NCBI GenBank assembly: GCA_037355855.1
Contig: CM074764.1
Coordinates: 1,426,001 to 1,490,000 of the forward strand
DNA from: Pseudo-nitzschia pungens
Lineage: Eukaryota > Bacillariophyta > Bacillariophyceae > Bacillariales > Bacillariaceae
Direction: 5' to 3'
DNA length: 64,000 bases
Part shown: positions 42,468 to 51,054 of the stretch, one piece after another
Layout: every line of letters starts with the position of its first letter
How positions within the stretch are numbered: position 1 is the stretch's first letter
The notes under the pieces: generated by a model
Told to the model about the DNA's origin: nothing
The model's database searches: none
Seen by the model: the letters and a program-made list of their open reading frames with translations, nothing else
Program-made: the position numbers and the translations under genes

Positions 42468-42789
42468 TGTGACGGGCTAGCGTAGCTAGCTCAAGCCACG
42501 ACTGAATAATTAACCGAATCCCATATGGGAATCGAATATTATGAGTCATGAATACATTTTGGCATGTGTTCTAATTATTATGGTCGAGTCCCAGATTAGG
42601 ATATATGCCTAATCGTGCGAACCGACAATAGACCAACATTTATGGCAGAGCATGCCAAGACATGGCTATGCTCGCGACCTCGAAATTTTATATGTCTCCA
42701 TTCTCAATTCACGTAACAATATCTCGTAAAGTATCTAAACATTCACAATTATTTCATACCACTCCGAACTTCTACTCTAGACCGTAACA
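42468..42789 (+). repeat. 3' LTR of inner gypsy element
   Basis: 322 bp identical by eye to 37063-37384. Followed directly by the second GCCTG. Confidence 0.93.
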
Positions 42790-42794
42790 GCCTG
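42790..42794 (+). repeat. Target-site duplication GCCTG, right copy (inner gypsy)
   Basis: Second copy of the 5-bp duplication. The frame of outer pol resumes at 42795. Confidence 0.92.
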
Positions 42795-44099
42795 GACATC
42801 ACAGATGACCCAGCAGACACAGTGGAATGGCTACCACCAAACAAGCCCCTCACCTATGCGGATGAGGAAGAGCACCTCCGGCAACTCCTATTCCCGCTTG
42901 GAGAAGCGCCGGAAGAATTCCAGGGCAATAGTGCATTCCCACTTGCCCCGGACATGATTCAGTTCTACCAGCAAAAGGACACAGGAATCATGAATGCTCT
43001 GGAAAAAGACAATCGACTGACCACCAAAATGGTGGAAGGTTACAACTTAATCCATAAAGAAGGAAAAATTCTCGTCCCGAACAAACTCAAAGACAGAGTC
43101 ATGGAATGGTACCACAGCATGCTGGTCCATCCCGGCGAGAAGAGAATGGAACAGAGCATACGCTCAGTGTTCACCTGGAGAGGCCTGAGGAAGGACGTCC
43201 AGGACCTCTGTAAACACTGTCACACGTGCCAGATGTTCAAAAAGAGTGGCCGGAAGAAGTATGGACTACTACCGGAGAAAGCAGTGGAGGTCACCAAATG
43301 GCAGAGGGTCAATGTGGACCTCTGGGGACCTGCAACTGTCCACAATAAAAATGGTAAAGACTACCACATCCATGTCCTCACCATGGTAGATCCAGTGACC
43401 GGATGGTTTGAACTGGCTCACCTGAAGGACTCCCCAAATGCAGCAGAAACTCAACGGTTGCTAGACAGTACATGGCTAGCAAGGTATCCGCGCCCAAAGG
43501 AAATTGGCTTTGATGGCGGGAGTGAGTTCAAAGCAGAGTTCCAAGAGCTCTGTGACAACATGGGGATGAAAAGAAAGCCCAGTGGCGCCTGGAACCCACA
43601 GTCCAACTCAGTACTGGAGAGGATCCATCAGGTCCTGAAGGACTGTCTGTTGTCCTTTAACCTGGAACAAAGGGACCTCCACGAGAAGGATCCTTTTGAG
43701 GAATTCACTACCAAGGCAGCATACGCTATTAGAAGTGCCATCCACACCACGCTGGGATACTCTCCGGCACAACTGGTGTTTGGAAGGGACATGTTCATGC
43801 CTGTAAACTTCTCAGCGGATTGGGAAGCAATCCAAGCAAGGAAACAAAAGAGTATCCACAAGAGCAACATCAGGGAGAACCGGAAGCGGATTCCCCATGT
43901 CTATAAGGAAGGAGACTATGTCACCCTGGAGAGGAAGGGCATTATTCCGAAACTATCCTTCCCACGACAAGGACCTTACAAGGTGCTCAAGGCCCATAAC
44001 AATGGAACTGTAACTATTGAAACTGCGCCCTTTGTAACCGACCGGGTTAACATCAGGAGAGTACACCCTTATTATTGCAGGGATCCTATTCAATCGTAA
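42795..44099 (+). CDS. pol: Pol of outer gypsy element, 3' part (integrase), separated by nested insertion
   Basis: Continues the frame broken at 37062: removing 37063-42794 joins CTG 37060-37062 to GAC 42795 in phase and gives a 1087-codon pol. On its own the first ATG is 42822 (425 aa). Integrase features: zinc-binding HHCC part (YHSMLVHPGEKRMEQS, CKHCHTC), catalytic core with VNVDLWGPATV, IGFDGGSEFKAEF and SNSVLERIHQVL (D, D, E), then YKEGDYVTLERKGI and GPYKVLKAHNNGTVTI in the C-terminal domain. No internal stop, so the fragment decayed little since the insertion. Confidence 0.93.
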   Translation, partial: DITDDPADTVEWLPPNKPLTYADEEEHLRQLLFPLGEAPEEFQGNSAFPLAPDMIQFYQQKDTGIMNALEKDNRLTTKMVEGYNLIHKEGKILVPNKLKDRVMEWYHSMLVHPGEKRMEQSIRSVFTWRGLRKDVQDLCKHCHTCQMFKKSGRKKYGLLPEKAVEVTKWQRVNVDLWGPATVHNKNGKDYHIHVLTMVDPVTGWFELAHLKDSPNAAETQRLLDSTWLARYPRPKEIGFDGGSEFKAEFQELCDNMGMKRKPSGAWNPQSNSVLERIHQVLKDCLLSFNLEQRDLHEKDPFEEFTTKAAYAIRSAIHTTLGYSPAQLVFGRDMFMPVNFSADWEAIQARKQKSIHKSNIRENRKRIPHVYKEGDYVTLERKGIIPKLSFPRQGPYKVLKAHNNGTVTIETAPFVTDRVNIRRVHPYYCRDPIQS

Positions 44100-44306
44100 C
44101 AGTACCATGGAGGAGTATGCCGTGCACCAAAATACAGTCACGAGCGCACACGGGACTGGATTAAGGATAAGGATAAAAACAATCGGCGAGTCGACAGAAT
44201 CGCTGATTCGAAGGGCTCTTAGAACTGTAGCAAATAGACTAACCAATAGAGCTCACAATTTGCATATCACTACTATTCTAATCACTAGTAGACCCGGGGT
44301 ATGGCA
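44100..44306 (+). other. 3' internal region of outer gypsy element
   Basis: Non-coding stretch between pol and the right terminal repeat. It ends in GACCCGGGGTATGGCA, the only purine-rich patch that could serve as polypurine tract, though weak. Confidence 0.5.
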
Positions 44307-44848
44307 GTATTATTGACGCGTTGCTGCTTGCTGTCCCCCCCCTCTTGTATTATCGACGTGTTGCTGCTTGCTGTTCCCCCCCCTATAGTATCGACACGTT
44401 GCTGCTGCTTGCTGTCCCCCCTGTATTATCAACGTGTTGCTGCTTGCTGCTGCTTGCTGTCCCCCCTGTATTATCGACGCGTTCTTGCTGCTTGCTGCTG
44501 TTCTGTATTATTGACACGTTGCTGCTTGCTGTCCCCCCTGTATTATCGACGCGTTGCTGCTGCTTGCTGCTTGCTGCTTGCTGTCCCCCCCTGTATTATC
44601 GACGCGTTGCTGCTGCTTGCTGCTTGCTGCTTGCTGTCCCCCCCCTGTATTATCGACGTGTTGCAACGATGAGGGAGTCGATTTGCTAATAGAGGCAAAA
44701 CGACGGAGTCCATTTGTTGACAGAGGCGCAACAGCGGAGTCGATTTGTTAATAGAGGCGAAACGACGAGGGAGTCGATTTGCTAAAAGAGGGGCAACGAC
44801 GAGGGAGTCAATTTGCTAAGAGACGATTTGTTAATTATGCTACGTTTT
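44307..44848 (+). repeat. Right terminal repeat of outer gypsy element (minisatellite-bearing)
   Basis: 542 bp matching 32839-33380 with at least three single-base differences (for example CTAAAAGAGG against CTAAGAGAGG). About nine GTATTATCGACGCG/TTGCTGC/C-run units followed by GAGGGAGTCGATTTGCTAA-type units. It lacks the first about three units present on the left. Confidence 0.78.
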
Positions 44849-44869
44849 TGGTTGAAATTTTTGCTGAGA

Positions 44870-45105
44870 ACACTCATTTCCAAAGAAAACTCACATTTTT
44901 TAACGAAAACTCGCATTTTTTAACGAAAACTTGCATTTTAGTGCTTAAAACTCGCATTTTAGTGCTTAAAACTCGCATTTTTCTGCTGAAAACTTGCATT
45001 TATCGCTGTACATACGTGTTTTTTTTTCTAGAGCAAAAATGCAAGTTTTTTAGTACCATAAAAATCCGTTCTTTTTTGGATCCCAAAAAATGCAAGTTTC
45101 TTTGG
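44870..45105. repeat. AACTCGCATTTT / AAAATGCAAGTT repeat patch, right flank of gypsy element
   Basis: About six units of the form AAAACTCGCATTTT or close variants followed by at least two opposite-orientation AAAATGCAAGTTTT units. Partly alignable in direct orientation with 32440-32606, for example the shared TGCAAGTTTT...CGTTCTTTTT order. Confidence 0.6.
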
Positions 45106-45356
45106 GGAGATAATAAATTTGAGGGGATACCCTCAAAATGAGTAATTGGAATAAGAAAATCGCGCGGTCCGCGCATCGAAAACTAACTTTGTTCCGGAAG
45201 GTCCTGATGTCGTTGTATTTGTACTTGTTTCTACGTAATCCTGCGACAGAACGGATTTCTAGTGGGATTGCGGTAACAATATGAGTAAGGATTACAGTTG
45301 TACGAACAATATTCGTAGACATTCGAGGAGTGAGACACATACATCATCATACGTAC

Positions 45357-45374
45357 AGTAAGGTTAACCTTACT
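45357..45374. repeat. Perfect palindrome containing the intergenic GTAAGGTTA motif
   Basis: AGTAAGGTTAACCTTACT, 18 nt, perfect inverted repeat, about 105 bp upstream of the start of the 45480 gene. A possible binding site for a dimeric factor, or a foldback of the interspersed GTAAGGTTAC motif. Confidence 0.55.
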
Positions 45375-45479
45375 TGTACGGTATCGGTTGGAATCCACAA
45401 AACTCAAAAACGAAAACACCGAGATCCCCATTTGCTCCACAATTCAATAACTCCACACCATCTCCCATTCAATCGCAAT

Positions 45480-46327
45480 ATGATCGCACGAGGGCTTCTG
45501 CTGCTGATGGTTACCGCCTTGTTGGCGACAACCAATGGACAAGACTACGGTGAAGCAAACTACGAACAAGACTATTCCCAAGACAGCCTCTACGCAGATT
45601 ACGCCAGACAGCAACAAGCTAAGGAGGTCGCTGGAAAAGCGTGAGTAAGGTTCCACGTGGCGTTGTGGGTCCGAAGGCGTGTGATGTTAGAGCGGTTTGG
45701 CGGAGTTTCTTCGTTCGGGGGGTTTACGATTGTTCTCTGGTATCGGTCTTGGGATTTCGCTGAGGTGGGACGGAACGGGACGGGACGGAGAGCATCGGTG
45801 CGACCCCGTTGCCCATCGGAGGACGTTCGTCGTTTCGACGAAAATAATCGAATCGAATCGATGGTTTTCTTGTATGCGATGGATTTGATGAGCCATTTGT
45901 CCCGTTGCTCTTTTCGACGGTGAGAATTATGTGTGTTTCCAGGGATCTCACAAGACATCGTTTCTTTTTGTTTCTCTGTATGCTTACTGCTTGTTCATTC
46001 GATGGCTTTGATTTGATGTCGCTGGATAAAATTGGGTGCCGACACGTGCCGTATGACTCGTATGAAATCCTGAATTGTGTCACATTGTGTTGGAAACTGA
46101 CTACAAATAGACCCTTCGGGTGGAGTAAGATTTTGATCGGAACGGGGATTGGATGGGTCGTGGGAGGAAAGGTTCATGCACAACGGAAAGAGAAAAAACT
46201 CAACATCCTTCACAAGAAGGAGCAAAAGGCACTCTACAGTCAATATTACAACGACGTGTACCAACTGCAACAACAGAATGCGGAAATGAAAGAAGCATTG
46301 AACCAGCTAGGGTATCGTGTGAAATAG
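45480..46327 (+). CDS. Signal-peptide, Tyr-rich, single-TM, coiled-coil protein (paralogue of the 25198 gene, no EF-hands)
   Basis: Two exons: 45480-45640 and 46111-46327; 470-nt GTGAGT...AATAG intron, phase 2; 125 aa. Signal peptide MIARGLLLLMVTALLATTNG, then QDYGEANYEQDYSQDSLYADYARQ split by Tyr and acidic residues, a Gly-rich hydrophobic segment ILIGTGIGWVVGG, a basic stretch, and ALYSQYYNDVYQLQQQNAEM. Shared with the 252-aa protein at 25198: the position and phase of the intron, the DSLYxDYA block, the hydrophobic segment and the ten identical residues LYSQYYNDVY. The EF-hand tail is absent and the protein stops soon after the coiled coil. Function unknown. Confidence 0.78.
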
Positions 46328-46889
46328 AAAGGAAGATCGCAAACAAAAAACACACATCAACCAACAGATGACCTACTATCCTAAAAAAATTGTTGTTGAT
46401 TTGCGAAAACAACCGAAACGAACTCAAAGAAAGACGAAACTGCAAATTAATCATGTGCCAATTTTACAGCGATAAGATCAATGGCTACGAAGGATATATA
46501 TATATATATATATATTCAGAAAGTGAACGAACAAACAATTCCGGTACGATGTGGTACGAATTCCGAAGATGATACAATACACTACGTAACATTGTTGGAA
46601 TCGCAGATGGGTTCTTTTCGTCGAGATTGCTGGGTTCGTTGCAATACCAAATTGAAGAATAATAGGAATACCATTGTCTTTTTGAAAAACTGCATCTCAA
46701 TCATTCGTCATGTTTGGATTTTTCAAGCAGATTGTGGTCTTCAAAGAAAGAGCCGTTCATAGCGCATTTGCACGCAACGCACTTTCTGTTCTATGATGCA
46801 GTGATTCTTTTCGTCCATAATCGAAAAGGATACGGCTGTCGGTTTTGTTTCGAGACGATTCTTCATTACTCTTACCGAGCTTCTTTTGG
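46328..46889. other. Intergenic with (TA)n microsatellite
   Basis: No supported gene. An AT dinucleotide run of 22 nt lies at 46494-46515. Convergent ends of the 45480 gene (+) and the exostosin gene (-). Confidence 0.5.
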
Positions 46890-48767
46890 TCAGCATTTGA
46901 ATTGAGTGACCGAGTCCTTCGAGATATCCTTCTCCTCCATTTCTCGTCGACAAGCATTCCACAGTGCACCCGAAGCTCTTTCTTCCAACGCTCGAACTAA
47001 CATATGGGCAGCTCCGCCGTCAGGGAGAACACCTTGTCGAAGAGGGTTATCGGGCAAGTCTGGTCTTCTTTGATAATACGAGTAAACCTCGGCCGCTCGA
47101 GCCACGCCTCTGCGGAGTCGTGCCACTTCATCCGACGGGATAGCCTCCAGTACAGATTGAAGAGATGGCCGATCTTCGCCAGTTGTCTCGTCTCCTCCGT
47201 TTGGAATGGGGTTGCAACTCTTGGGCGAATCGAATTTGGACTGTACGTGGTCTTCGGCACGTAATCGCACGGAATAGTCATTCGGATTCAATTCAATGCG
47301 GTCGGTTTCGTTGCTGCTGTTTTTGTCAATGGTCCGATCGAACTCTGACGTAAAGGGCCAGACAAAGTCTTCCGACAAAATGACGGGAATGCATCCGGCC
47401 AGTACTGCATCAAAGTTACGCTTCGCCGACGGTGAATCACCACCGGGACAAGGGCAAAAAGTAGCGTGTCGATATGCATGAGCATAATTGCTGAGTACCT
47501 TCTTATACTTCCTGACAAATTTACCAGACAGAGAACATTGGAATTCGTCCTTCATACTTCTACGAAGCGTAGCGCATGTTCCGTGATTTCCACCCGCATA
47601 GAAATATCCCAAAAAACGGAGTGGGGTTGAATTTTTAGTATTGGACGACGTCAACCCGTCCTGCTGTTGTTCGCCTTCTTCTGGCCATTTTGCTAAGTCT
47701 TTCTCACTTTGTATCGCGGCCGGCGACTCGGAGAGATTGTGAATCATCAACTTTTTAGTCGTCCTCATGATGGATTCATTGTCCAATCCTCCATTGAACC
47801 ACCTTCCATCCGTATTGGGGTATGGCATGAGAATATTCTTCCTTGCGCACATTGGATACATATCAATAAAGGTTTTGCTCAGTTCGTTGGAGATGGCAAT
47901 CGGTGGATAGGTTTGAAATTGACTGTGAAGAAAATGAAAATTGCCCCGTCTCGACTTGGGATGCCACAACCCATGCATTGGCTCGCTGTATACAAGAATA
48001 TGATCGGATCCGTTCCGTCTTTTCCAATATTTCGAAGTCAACCCAAAAACTTTTTCCCACGATTCGTAGTTTTCTTCAGTAATGATGTCCTGGATTGCTT
48101 TGCCATACTTACTTTGGGAGCTATCTGTGCCGAATAACGTCCCATTATGGAATTCAGCAGAGGGAAGATACGGAACATAAAATAAAGTGGCTTTCTCAGG
48201 TTCGTTTGTTCTGAGACATGAGTCGGGATGATTAATTATATCTCGTACCAGGAGTTCTGTGTTATATTGAACCAGTTGCGAAGTGGTATCGTAAGGACCG
48301 GTCCCAGAAGCTTTGCAATATAGATCATTCGCTATCCACGGATATTCATCAATGTTATTTTCATTCCCGAAATCCGTTTGGTGTTTTGCATAACTCGATA
48401 GTATATCTCCCTTCCATTCGGGAGAGCCTGGGTGCGGATACACGTAAATCGATTCTACTATCGAGGAGTCACGAAACGGACAGTAACGATACTTTCGTTT
48501 GTTGTTCGTATCTCTGGGAGGAGACAGAGGCCGGACGATGTCGTTTTCGTCATAATGTGGGTAAAGAAAATCTCCAAATAGATCTTTCGTGAGTTTGAGT
48601 TGCAGGATTATGGCGAACGAGGACAGAAGCAATGCAGACTTCAGTATTGCTGGACTAGACCACTTGTGGCACCTTTTACAGCTTGGGGGGGAGGTGAATC
48701 CTGTTCGATCATTTGAGTTGTTTCGTTTTGTACTGGATACCGACGGGATAATTTTTGGAGCACTCAT
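46890..48767 (-). CDS. Exostosin-family (GT47) glycosyltransferase
   Basis: Single exon, 625 aa, ATG 48767 to TGA. Type II membrane layout: short basic cytosolic part, one hydrophobic anchor (about residues 40-62, ILKSALLLSSFAIILQLKL), then the lumenal domain. GT47 landmarks: IYVYPHPG near the start of the domain, LVQYNTELLVRDIINHPDSC, ATLFYVPYLPS, a RRNGSDHILVYSEPMHGLW segment, KNILMPYPNTDG, FLGYFYAGGNHG, and the nucleotide-sugar-binding part ATFCPCPGGDSPSAKRNFDAVLAGCIPVIL. These enzymes transfer sugars to polysaccharides or glycoproteins in the Golgi. Donor and acceptor cannot be told from sequence. The last about 100 residues are charged and variable. Confidence 0.9.
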   Translation of the reverse strand: MSAPKIIPSVSSTKRNNSNDRTGFTSPPSCKRCHKWSSPAILKSALLLSSFAIILQLKLTKDLFGDFLYPHYDENDIVRPLSPPRDTNNKRKYRYCPFRDSSIVESIYVYPHPGSPEWKGDILSSYAKHQTDFGNENNIDEYPWIANDLYCKASGTGPYDTTSQLVQYNTELLVRDIINHPDSCLRTNEPEKATLFYVPYLPSAEFHNGTLFGTDSSQSKYGKAIQDIITEENYESWEKVFGLTSKYWKRRNGSDHILVYSEPMHGLWHPKSRRGNFHFLHSQFQTYPPIAISNELSKTFIDMYPMCARKNILMPYPNTDGRWFNGGLDNESIMRTTKKLMIHNLSESPAAIQSEKDLAKWPEEGEQQQDGLTSSNTKNSTPLRFLGYFYAGGNHGTCATLRRSMKDEFQCSLSGKFVRKYKKVLSNYAHAYRHATFCPCPGGDSPSAKRNFDAVLAGCIPVILSEDFVWPFTSEFDRTIDKNSSNETDRIELNPNDYSVRLRAEDHVQSKFDSPKSCNPIPNGGDETTGEDRPSLQSVLEAIPSDEVARLRRGVARAAEVYSYYQRRPDLPDNPLRQGVLPDGGAAHMLVRALEERASGALWNACRREMEEKDISKDSVTQFKC

Positions 48768-49204
48768 GATTTCGTTGAAGGAATCTTTGTTTGTTGCGTC
48801 TTACGGATATCCAAACGATAACAATACGTACTTTCCGTGATTGTTGACCACGCCCTGTTGCGATCCTCTCTCCTCATCAATCGATGTTACGATCGTTGCA
48901 GTCTCGAATGATGACCACTCAATGCCTAGGGATGTGTGCAAGTGCCTGACACCTGATGCTCGTCGTACTCGTGTAGACTCACAAATCACAACAACGAAAA
49001 GGTAATACGAACGACGAACGTATCAGGTGCTCGTACAGGAAATAATATAGATTAGACGATACTGTACTTCTGTATGAGTAACTATTACAAGTCAACAAAA
49101 CATGAATCAAAAGTGTGATCAGGCGAAAAACTCTCTCGATCAAAAAATCATTCTCAATCAAACAATTTTTGAATGGCAACTTCGTGTTGGCATTCGCAAA
49201 GAAT
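48768..49204. other. Intergenic upstream of the exostosin gene
   Basis: No supported gene; AT-rich. Probable promoter of the minus-strand exostosin gene at its left end. Confidence 0.45.
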
Positions 49205-49394
49205 GTACTACTACAGAATTCTTATCAGCTGTCCCCGGGTTTCAGTAGAAATTAGTAGTCGGGGACGTAGAACCGGGGGACAGCTGATAAGAATTTTGTA
49301 GTACAGAATTCCTATCAGCTGTCCCCGGGTTTCAGTAGAAATTAGTAGTCGAGGACGTAGAACCAGGGGACAGCTGATAAGAATTTTGTAGTAC
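49205..49394. repeat. Two tandem 90-bp foldback (hairpin) repeats
   Basis: Unit: CAGAATTCTTATCAGCTGTC...GACAGCTGATAAGAATTTTG, arms of about 28 nt matching at 26 positions, loop about 35 nt, outer GTACTAC/GTAGTAC extending the pairing. The second copy starts exactly 90 bp later with a few changes (for example CCTATCAG for CTTATCAG). The copia element starts six bases after it, just beyond the GTAAT TSD. Could be a foldback MITE or a hairpin RNA source. Confidence 0.8.
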
Positions 49395-49395
49395 G

Positions 49396-49400
49396 GTAAT
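49396..49400 (+). repeat. Target-site duplication GTAAT, left copy (copia)
   Basis: GTAAT directly before TGTTGGAAAA; second copy at 54933-54937. Confidence 0.88.
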
Positions 49401-49618
49401 TGTTGGAAAAATATTAAGGATAAGGTGAAAATGAACGTTGAGAAATCAGAACAACAAGAAATGACGTTTATGAAGAAGCATCACAATCGAGGAAATTTAT
49501 GGACAATTATGATCAAAATGGCATGTGAGCCATTCATTCACTTTTTATTTTAATACGATTAGTACATTGAGTTTTATGTTACACCGATTGCAGGCTTGTT
49601 TACGTGAAATTTACAAGA
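49401..49618 (+). repeat. 5' LTR of copia element
   Basis: 218 bp, TGTTGGAAAAATATT...TTTACAAGA. It differs from 54715-54932 by one base seen (GATTGCAGG against GATTGTAGG). The TSD fixes the end three bases beyond a TG...CA border. Confidence 0.9.
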
Positions 49619-49674
49619 TATTAAAATAAAAAGTGGGAAATACAACTGATGGCTATCGGATAGTTGACAAGACC

Positions 49675-51054
49675 ATGACGATAGAGAAAGAAGAAACAAA
49701 GATCGCACAAGAGATCGACGAGGACGACGAGTCCAGTAAGACAAAGAAGAAAAGCCCAAAGAAGAAAGGAAAAGTGGGGTCGAATACCACAACAACGTCC
49801 TTCAAAGGGAAGACAGCTGCGCTCAAGGATCATGTTTTCATATACCACCAATTACATGACAAAAAGTGGATCCGGGCAAAGCAGGAATTTATCAGCTATG
49901 CGTCCAGGACGTATGGCGGTGATGAAGAAACTAGTTTGGAGCAAGGAAAACTGACCATTATTACCATGGATGAACCATCCCCACCAACTGCAACGGAAAT
50001 GGCAAGTATGGATGATACTGAAAAAGAGTTCGCAAGGGATGATTACAAAACCGATCGAAAAGCATACAAGGACCTTATGGTGAAGACTAAAAAGAACCTA
50101 TCCAAGCTATATGCAGTTCTATGGGGACAATGTGATCCCATCATGCAGAACAAAATGAGAGCAGTCCCAGGATACGAGGACGCCCAGCTCAACAAGTCCG
50201 TAATTGATCTACTATCAATCATCGAAACAGTATGTGAACAAGGGGACCTATCAAGAAACAGAAGGGTGCAACGCTTTATATCAAGAAAAAAGGTGTACAA
50301 CTTGAGACAAACGGACGACATGGATCTGGGTGAATACCTAGAAAAGTTCCAGGCACTGGTAAATGTGGCAGAGAAAAATGGAGCATTATTCTACGAAAGT
50401 GAGGATGTGGAAGATGCGATGATGGAAGCCGGCTTACAGAGATCGGAAACAATTATGGAACCACCTCCAATAATCAAGACCGAAACAACCAAGGAAGGAG
50501 AAACCACAACCAAGCAAGAGGAACCAACCCCTGAACCCAGGAGTGCCGAAATCCCGAAGGAGATTATCGAACAGGCGAGAGACAGAGCTCTCGCAATCAT
50601 CTTCTTCATGAACTCCAATGACAACAAATATGGGGTATACAAACAGGAATGCCATAATGCAATGGCTAAAGGACGCAATGAATATCCAAAGACAGTCACT
50701 GCGGCCCACACTGCATTAGAGGACTACAAATTCAATCCAAGATTATACCAAATCCGGAACGTGAACAACCATAACAAGACACGCTTCTCTGGACACCAAT
50801 TTCTCGTGGACAGCGGCCCTGTGGAGGACTCATCCGGCAAGCGAAAACAGAAAGAGGAATACTATTGTTATAATTGTGGAAGAAAGAACGAGTGTATGGC
50901 TTACGATTGCCCACACAAAACCAAAGAGAATGGTGCGCCGACAAGGGCAGAACGGAGACGCCTACGAGAAGAAGGGGAGAGCGTCGACAGCGGCGACCAA
51001 CACCTTCAAGAAACTGATAGCAGTGACGCAGCAATCAATGCAAGCATCGACTGA
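49675..51054 (+). CDS. gag: Gag-like protein of copia element
   Basis: 459 aa from ATG 49675 (GACCATGACG) to TGA 51052. Lys/Glu-rich start, then a UBN2/retrotrans-gag-like helical region (KNLSKLYAVLWGQCDPIMQNK; ETVCEQGDLSRNRRVQRFIS; LGEYLEKFQALVNVAEKNGA), an acidic Pro/Thr linker, and a Cys cluster CYNCGRKNECMAYDC with spacing CX2CX5CX4C in place of a standard CCHC knuckle. Ends in an acidic Ser/Asp-rich tail that overlaps the start of the pol frame (51027-51054). Confidence 0.82.
   Translation: MTIEKEETKIAQEIDEDDESSKTKKKSPKKKGKVGSNTTTTSFKGKTAALKDHVFIYHQLHDKKWIRAKQEFISYASRTYGGDEETSLEQGKLTIITMDEPSPPTATEMASMDDTEKEFARDDYKTDRKAYKDLMVKTKKNLSKLYAVLWGQCDPIMQNKMRAVPGYEDAQLNKSVIDLLSIIETVCEQGDLSRNRRVQRFISRKKVYNLRQTDDMDLGEYLEKFQALVNVAEKNGALFYESEDVEDAMMEAGLQRSETIMEPPPIIKTETTKEGETTTKQEEPTPEPRSAEIPKEIIEQARDRALAIIFFMNSNDNKYGVYKQECHNAMAKGRNEYPKTVTAAHTALEDYKFNPRLYQIRNVNNHNKTRFSGHQFLVDSGPVEDSSGKRKQKEEYYCYNCGRKNECMAYDCPHKTKENGAPTRAERRRLREEGESVDSGDQHLQETDSSDAAINASID

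Larger units (their letters stand above)
37063..42789 (+). mobile_element. Inner (nested) Ty3/gypsy LTR retrotransposon, apparently intact
   Basis: 5727 bp with identical 322-bp LTRs, 5-bp TSD GCCTG, open gag (37497-38546) and a full pol frame to 42437 (protease, RT, RNase H, integrase). It sits in the RNase H-integrase junction of the outer element's pol, same orientation. Identity of LTRs means very recent insertion. PBS and polypurine tract are not obvious. Confidence 0.95.
32839..44848 (+). mobile_element. Outer Ty3/gypsy LTR retrotransposon, interrupted by a nested element
   Basis: 542-bp terminal direct repeats (32839-33380, 44307-44848) enclose a leader, gag (33742-35103), and pol in domain order protease, RT, RNase H (35104-37062) and integrase (42795-44099). 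RNase H before integrase with a YIDD RT is the Ty3/gypsy order. The pol frame is interrupted between RNase H and integrase by a complete second element with GCCTG duplication and is otherwise open throughout. Terminal repeats differ at only a few bases, so the outer insertion is also young. Exact outer ends and TSD are not resolved because of the tandem arrays. Confidence 0.85.

Noticed and set aside
49205..49394. CRISPR-like array
   Set aside because: Only two copies, internal inverted repeats, no spacers, eukaryotic context.
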